Of a DNA stretch of 9,823 bases, positions 5,967 through 9,823 are shown one piece after another. This stretch comes from Sulfurimonas autotrophica (GTDB taxonomy: Bacteria > Campylobacterota > Campylobacteria > Campylobacterales > Sulfurimonadaceae), in NCBI GenBank assembly GCA_015662405.1, contig DQUE01000087.1, positions 1 to 9,823 of the forward strand. The letters run 5' to 3'. Position 1 is the first letter of the stretch, and the number at the start of each line of letters is the position of its first letter. The notes beneath the pieces were generated by a model that saw nothing but the letters and a program-made list of their open reading frames with translations, was not told the DNA's origin and searched no databases. The translations under genes and the position numbers were made by a program.

Positions 5967-6649
5967 GAAAAAATGCCTATATTCAGGATTTAAAACACAA
6001 AGAAGATGAGTTGGCAATTCAGTATCTTCCTGCAGTAAAAGCGATGGCATTTCGATTAAAGGGGCGGCTTCCTAGTTCAGTTGATTTGAGCGATCTCTTT
6101 GCTATAGGCACAGAAGAACTTATAAAGTTAGCAAGAAGATATGATGAAAAACTCAATGACTCTTTTTGGGGCTATGCAAAAAAGAGAGTTTATGGTGCAA
6201 TGCTTGATTACTTAAGAAGTTTAGATATTTTAAGTCGAGCGAGTCGTAAACTTGTCAAAGCAATAGACCATGCGATAGAAGAATACATGGTGACACATGA
6301 TGAAGAGCCAAGTGATGAGGAGCTTGCGCAGATACTACACGAGAGTGTTGAAAAAATTCATGATGCACGTATTGCATCAAGTATTTATACTGTAATGCCT
6401 CTGCATGATCAATTACAGATTGGAGATGAAGGTGCAACACTTGTTCAAATCGAAAAAGAAGAGTTAATTGCAGTTATAAAAAAAGTACTCTCTTCGTATA
6501 AGGAGAGAGAACAGATGATAATTCAGCTATACTACTTTGAAGAGTTGACTTTAAAAGAAATTAGTACTATTTTGGATATTACAGAGTCACGTATTTCACA
6601 AATTCATAAATCAGTGATTCAAAAAATTAAAGAGAGTATAGGAGCATAA
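5963..6649 (+). CDS. fliA: Flagellar sigma factor FliA (sigma-28)
   Basis: FliA directs RNA polymerase to late flagellar promoters (flagellin and others) and is normally held by the anti-sigma factor FlgM, which is not in this window. The 228 residues contain region 2 (about 20-91, including LPSSVDLSDLFAIGTEEL and FWGYAKKRVYGAMLDYLRS), a region 3 helix set (about 95-150) and region 4 (about 175-225) with the helix-turn-helix LTLKEISTILDITESRISQ. The length is usual for sigma-28. Its ATG overlaps the stop of the membrane-protein gene, and fliM begins one base after its stop. No own promoter is visible, so its supply should follow transcription of the whole operon. Confidence 0.94.
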   Translation: MRKNAYIQDLKHKEDELAIQYLPAVKAMAFRLKGRLPSSVDLSDLFAIGTEELIKLARRYDEKLNDSFWGYAKKRVYGAMLDYLRSLDILSRASRKLVKAIDHAIEEYMVTHDEEPSDEELAQILHESVEKIHDARIASSIYTVMPLHDQLQIGDEGATLVQIEKEELIAVIKKVLSSYKEREQMIIQLYYFEELTLKEISTILDITESRISQIHKSVIQKIKESIGA

Positions 6650-6650
6650 T

Positions 6651-7745
6651 ATGGCAGATATACTATCGCAAGAAGAGATTGATGCTCTTTTGGATGTTGT
6701 TGAAGATGAGGGTGATAATGTCTTAGAAAATGATGAAGAGAATTTACTGCCACAAAGACAGGTAACTCTTTATGACTTTAAACGTCCAAATAGGGTTTCA
6801 AAAGAACAACTTCGTGCCTTTCGTGGGGTTCATGATAAAATGGCAAGAAGTTTGGCTTCACAAATATCTTCTATAATGCGATCTATTGTTGAAATACAAC
6901 TTCACTCTGTGGATCAGATGACTTATGGAGAATTTTTGATGAGTCTGCCAAACCCTACAAGTTTTAATGTCTTTTCAGTAAAGCCACTAGAGGGAAGTGG
7001 TATTATAGAGATTAATCCATCTATTGCATTTCCGATGCTTGATAGACTGCTTGGTGGAAAAGGCGAACCTTTTGAAGCAAGTCGTGAGTTTTCAGATATA
7101 GAATTGAGTCTCTTTGAGACTATTCTTCGTGTTATGATGAGTACACTTAAAGAGGCTTGGGCACCGGTTATGGAGATATACCCAACTGTTGAATCAAAAG
7201 AGTCTTCTCCTAATGTTGTTCAAATTGTTGCACAAAATGAAATTGTTGTGATGGTAGTTATGGAGATTATTATAGGGCATAGCTCAGGAATGATGAATAT
7301 TTGTTACCCTGTTATCTCCTTAGAGCCAGTATTGCCAAAATTAGCAAGTCGTGATTTAATGCTTAATGAAACCAGTTCCAAAAAAAGTAGAAATATGGAG
7401 TTAAAAGTTCTTCTTGGTGGTGCAAAAGTAAATGTAGAAGCTAATTTAGGTGATGCAGATTTAACTATGCATGATATACTAGAGCTTAAAGTAGGTGATG
7501 TTGTGAGACTCTCAAGTGTTGCTGATGATATTGTTACTGTCTCTGTAGATGGAAAAGAGAGGTTTCGTGGAGAGATAGGTTTGAGAAGATTTAGAAAATC
7601 TATTAGTATTACTGAAATAATTGAAACAGAAAAAGATACAGTAAAAAGGGCTTTAGAAAATTTAGAAAAACAAAGACATGAAAAAATTTCTGGGGTAAAA
7701 GATATAATACATGAAGATGATGAAGCATATGAAAATGAGGAGTAA
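6651..7745 (+). CDS. fliM: Flagellar motor switch protein FliM
   Basis: FliM forms the middle of the cytoplasmic C-ring and binds phosphorylated CheY to reverse rotation. The 364 residues begin with the CheY-P-binding peptide LSQEEIDALL (5-14). An acidic linker (15-32) leads to the CheC-like middle domain (about 45-230), with the conserved LLGGKGEPF at 133-141. The C-terminal SpoA/FliN-like domain spans about 247-325. About 40 charged residues follow it (EKDTVKRALENLEKQRHEK, then an acidic end EDDEAYENEE), a longer tail than in E. coli FliM. AGGAG precedes the ATG by six bases. fliY follows after three bases. Confidence 0.95.
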   Translation: MADILSQEEIDALLDVVEDEGDNVLENDEENLLPQRQVTLYDFKRPNRVSKEQLRAFRGVHDKMARSLASQISSIMRSIVEIQLHSVDQMTYGEFLMSLPNPTSFNVFSVKPLEGSGIIEINPSIAFPMLDRLLGGKGEPFEASREFSDIELSLFETILRVMMSTLKEAWAPVMEIYPTVESKESSPNVVQIVAQNEIVVMVVMEIIIGHSSGMMNICYPVISLEPVLPKLASRDLMLNETSSKKSRNMELKVLLGGAKVNVEANLGDADLTMHDILELKVGDVVRLSSVADDIVTVSVDGKERFRGEIGLRRFRKSISITEIIETEKDTVKRALENLEKQRHEKISGVKDIIHEDDEAYENEE

Positions 7746-7748
7746 AAA

Positions 7749-8627
7749 ATGAGTGATTTTATAAAACTCTTTGAAGATGAAACAGTTGGTACTATTGAAG
7801 CACTCATTGGAACTGCTCCGAGTTTAGAATTACAAGAAGAACAAGAACTAAGTATTATTTCTACTATTGTTCCTCCTATTGTTTTAGTAAAAATTAAAGT
7901 GAGTGGAGATGTTGACGCAGAAGCTATAATAGCTTTACCACCAAATTTAGCAGCTTCTTTGTCTGATATGATGATGGGAGAAGAGACAAGTGATAGAGAA
8001 GAGGTTAGTGAAGATGATATAGATGCAACAAAAGAGATTGTGTCTAATATTTTTGGAGCGATTAGTAATACGCTTTCTGCCCAAAAAGAACTCCCTGTTC
8101 TCTCTTTTAGTATTGAAAGTATAGAGTTGATTGGAGATTCAGAGGAGGTAAGCTTAGAAGCATTCAGCAGAATGTATGTGTATAAATTTCATTTGGGCTC
8201 TATTCGTTCATCATTAATGTTTATTATAGATGAAAAATTAAAAAACAGACTGTTTCCTTCAGATATGACTAATAAGGATTCAGCAGTCGAGGAAAATATA
8301 ACGGCTACATCGGACCAAACAAGATCAAATTGCGAAGAAGATCTTAGCCTTAGTAGTGAAGAGATGAAAAATATTGCTCTTATTATGGACGTAAAACTTC
8401 CTGTGAGAGTAAGAATTGGAAAAAAAAGAATGTTACTCAAAGATGTACTTAACATGGATATTGGTTCAGTTATCGAACTCAATCAACTTGCAAATGATCC
8501 ATTAGAGATTTTAGTGGATAATCATGTCATAGCACAAGGTGAAGTAGTTATTGTTGATGGTAATTTTGGTATTCAAGTAACAACTATAGGTACAAAAAAA
8601 GAGAGATTAAATCAGCTTAAGGGTTAA
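7749..8627 (+). CDS. fliY: Flagellar motor switch protein FliY (FliN-type C-terminus)
   Basis: FliY is a C-ring component; family members join a CheC-like region to a FliN-like SpoA domain. In the 292 residues, the N-terminal part (about 30-165) holds the helix DATKEIVSNIFGAISNTL (92-109), aligned with the CheC catalytic helix. A low-complexity Ser/Glu linker (about 172-205) follows, then the SpoA domain (about 212-282: DVKLPVRVRIG, GEVVIVDGNFGIQV). Unlike Bacillus FliY, it lacks an N-terminal LSQxEIDALL CheY-binding peptide and starts MSDFIKLFEDE, as I recall Campylobacter FliY does. The CheC helix has Glu96 followed by Ser99-Asn100 instead of the usual E-x-x-N, so CheY-P phosphatase activity is doubtful. 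GAGGAG near 7737 is the ribosome site. Confidence 0.93.
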   Translation: MSDFIKLFEDETVGTIEALIGTAPSLELQEEQELSIISTIVPPIVLVKIKVSGDVDAEAIIALPPNLAASLSDMMMGEETSDREEVSEDDIDATKEIVSNIFGAISNTLSAQKELPVLSFSIESIELIGDSEEVSLEAFSRMYVYKFHLGSIRSSLMFIIDEKLKNRLFPSDMTNKDSAVEENITATSDQTRSNCEEDLSLSSEEMKNIALIMDVKLPVRVRIGKKRMLLKDVLNMDIGSVIELNQLANDPLEILVDNHVIAQGEVVIVDGNFGIQVTTIGTKKERLNQLKG

Positions 8628-8647
8628 GAAGAGAGTTTGAGAAAATT

Positions 8648-9673
8648 ATGAAAAAAAAAGTTTTAGTAGGGATGAGTGGAGGAGTAGACTCAACTATTAC
8701 TTCATTATTGTTAAAAGAACAAGGCTATGAAGTAGAAGGCTTATACATGAAACTTCATTCTAAACCGGGATATCACGAAATTCATCAAGTGCGTGCGCAA
8801 AAAGCAGCTGATTTTGTCGGTATTAAGTTACATGTATTGGATTTACAAAAGACCTTTCATGAAAAAGTATTTCAACCATTTATAGATACATATGCAGAAG
8901 GAAAAACACCAAACCCTTGTGCGTTGTGTAATAGAGATTTGAAATTTGGAGAGATGATAAAATTTGCTGATGAAATTGGTGCCAAGTATTTGGCAACTGG
9001 GCATTACATTAAAACGGATGGAAAATATTTGTACTCTGCTGATGATGATACAAAAGATCAAAGTTACTTTCTGTTTTATATAAATAGAGAGATTTTACCG
9101 CGGTTAAAATTTCCTTTGGGAGAGCGGCATAAAAAAGAGATAAAAGAGTTAGCAGCATCCATAAAAGGGTTAGAATCTTTTTCATCACAAGCAGAATCAA
9201 GTGAAATTTGTTTTGTTGAAACTACCTATACAAATTTATTAAAAGATTATGTAGAAGTTGATCAAGTAGGAGAAGTTTTAGATAAAGCAGGAAATGTTGT
9301 TGGTGAGCATAAAGGATATATGCATTATACAATTGGTAAACGTAAAGGTTTTACAGTACATGGTGCACATGAACCGCATTTCGTTTTATCTATAGATCCA
9401 AAGAAAAACCAAATAGTAGTTGGGAAAAAAGAAGATTTAGCTTGCTTTGATGTAAAGCTAAATAATTTGAATATGTTTGATGAGAGAAAAGAGTTTGATA
9501 CAACAGTTAAATTGCGATACAGAACAAAGGCAGTTAAGTGCCATGTAAAGATAGAAGGAGATGAAGCTTATTTAAAGCTTAAAGAGAGTGTCTTTGGTGT
9601 AGCAGTTGGACAAGCAGCTGTATTTTATGATGATGATAAACTAATCGGCGGTGGCTGGATTATGAAACCCTAG
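8648..9673 (+). CDS. mnmA: tRNA-specific 2-thiouridylase MnmA
   Basis: MnmA puts the 2-thio group on wobble uridine 34 of tRNA for Lys, Glu and Gln, using ATP and sulfur relayed from a cysteine desulfurase. The 341 residues carry the PP-loop GMSGGVDST (8-16), NPCALCNRDLKFG (89-101) with the likely catalytic Cys94, TGHY (117-120), DQSYFL (137-142) and EICFVE (186-191) with the second catalytic Cys188. GKRKGF (230-235) opens the C-terminal beta-barrel part. It is slightly shorter than the E. coli enzyme but complete. It starts 20 bases after fliY with a weak GAGAG-type ribosome site. A nearby mnmA is recalled at Cj0053c in C. jejuni, so linkage to the flagellar block is old. No clear terminator follows. 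Confidence 0.95.
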   Translation: MKKKVLVGMSGGVDSTITSLLLKEQGYEVEGLYMKLHSKPGYHEIHQVRAQKAADFVGIKLHVLDLQKTFHEKVFQPFIDTYAEGKTPNPCALCNRDLKFGEMIKFADEIGAKYLATGHYIKTDGKYLYSADDDTKDQSYFLFYINREILPRLKFPLGERHKKEIKELAASIKGLESFSSQAESSEICFVETTYTNLLKDYVEVDQVGEVLDKAGNVVGEHKGYMHYTIGKRKGFTVHGAHEPHFVLSIDPKKNQIVVGKKEDLACFDVKLNNLNMFDERKEFDTTVKLRYRTKAVKCHVKIEGDEAYLKLKESVFGVAVGQAAVFYDDDKLIGGGWIMKP

Positions 9674-9771
9674 CTACAACAAATAAACATAAAAAGTAAC
9701 AAATTAAAAAAAAATCATAAATTTCATCTAATTTCCCTCACCACTTAAGCATCTTCTAAGCAACACTCCCC

Positions 9772-9777
9772 TATAAT
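9772..9777 (+). promoter_or_regulatory. Strong -10 box at right edge, possible stable-RNA promoter
   Basis: TATAAT matches the -10 consensus exactly. It is followed by a leader that is C/A-rich then purine-rich, unlike the coding DNA around it, and by a 5-bp hairpin CTTCA / TGAAG (9801-9805 / 9811-9815). No ORF start is visible before the end of the window. No TTGACA lies 16-18 bases upstream, which is normal in this phylum. The pattern would suit an rRNA or tRNA transcript starting just beyond the window; that is a guess from appearance. Confidence 0.45.
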
Positions 9778-9823
9778 TCCCATCCACAAACGGAAACGAC
9801 CTTCAGAGTTTGAAGAGAGAAAG

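Noticed and set aside
7304..7807. 167-codon open frame on the minus strand across fliM/fliY
   Set aside because: It lies antisense to two well-supported genes and is Ser/Phe-rich low-complexity sequence with no motif. It is a shadow of the Glu/Lys-rich codons opposite.
9674..9719. Terminator directly after mnmA
   Set aside because: The region is A-rich on the plus strand and shows no stem-loop followed by T's, so I do not call one.
9806..9813. Start of 16S rRNA (AGAGTTTGA)
   Set aside because: AGAGTTTGA is present but is followed by AGAGAG instead of TCCTGGCTCAG, so it is not the mature 16S 5' end. At most it is leader sequence.

Overview
The window is AT-rich chromosomal DNA from a member of the Campylobacterota (Epsilonproteobacteria), most like a free-living Sulfurimonas-type organism. 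I base this on gene order and protein character recalled from memory, not on a search. The order sppA-mqnF / aroQ-folK-flhF-flhG-small membrane protein-fliA-fliM-fliY closely follows the arrangement I recall in Campylobacter jejuni (Cj0068 back to Cj0059c) and Helicobacter pylori (HP1038 to HP1030). An aminofutalosine deaminase of the epsilonproteobacterial type points the same way.

Left edge (1-217): the 3' part of a plus-strand gene with an FmdE-like GHSCP motif. It looks broken: the reading frame stops soon after the motif, and what looks like the gene's true C-terminus continues in the +1 frame. A two-tier hairpin at 182-217 separates it from the convergent gene.

Minus-strand pair (2304 down to 211): mqnF (futalosine-route menaquinone synthesis) and sppA (S49 membrane peptidase). 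They are joined stop-to-start with no gap and read from a TATAAT promoter.

Divergent intergenic region (2305-2486): it holds overlapping opposed -10 elements, a plus-strand hairpin followed by eight T's, a 29-codon open frame rich in aromatic codons, and a -10 embedded in an inverted repeat just before aroQ. This is the least explained part of the window.

Plus-strand operon (2487-9673): aroQ (shikimate pathway) and folK (folate) lead into the flagellar block. FlhF and FlhG are the SRP-type GTPase and MinD-type ATPase that set polar placement and number of flagella. Next come a 111-residue two-helix membrane protein of unknown function, FliA (sigma-28), and FliM and FliY (motor switch/C-ring). 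mnmA (tRNA 2-thiouridylase) ends the run. Spacing is -4 to +20 bases, with three ATGA overlaps, so these genes are probably co-transcribed and largely translationally coupled. No sigma-54-like or sigma-28-like promoter was noticed in the gaps, so the master flagellar regulators seem to share a housekeeping transcript.

Right edge (9674-9823): non-coding, with a TATAAT box and a short hairpin in sequence that looks like the leader of a stable RNA starting beyond the window.

I see no mobile elements, CRISPR arrays, tRNAs or complete rRNAs, and no convincing new multi-gene system. The points worth a second look are the aroQ leader, the decayed FmdE-like gene and the uncharacterised membrane protein inside the flagellar operon.
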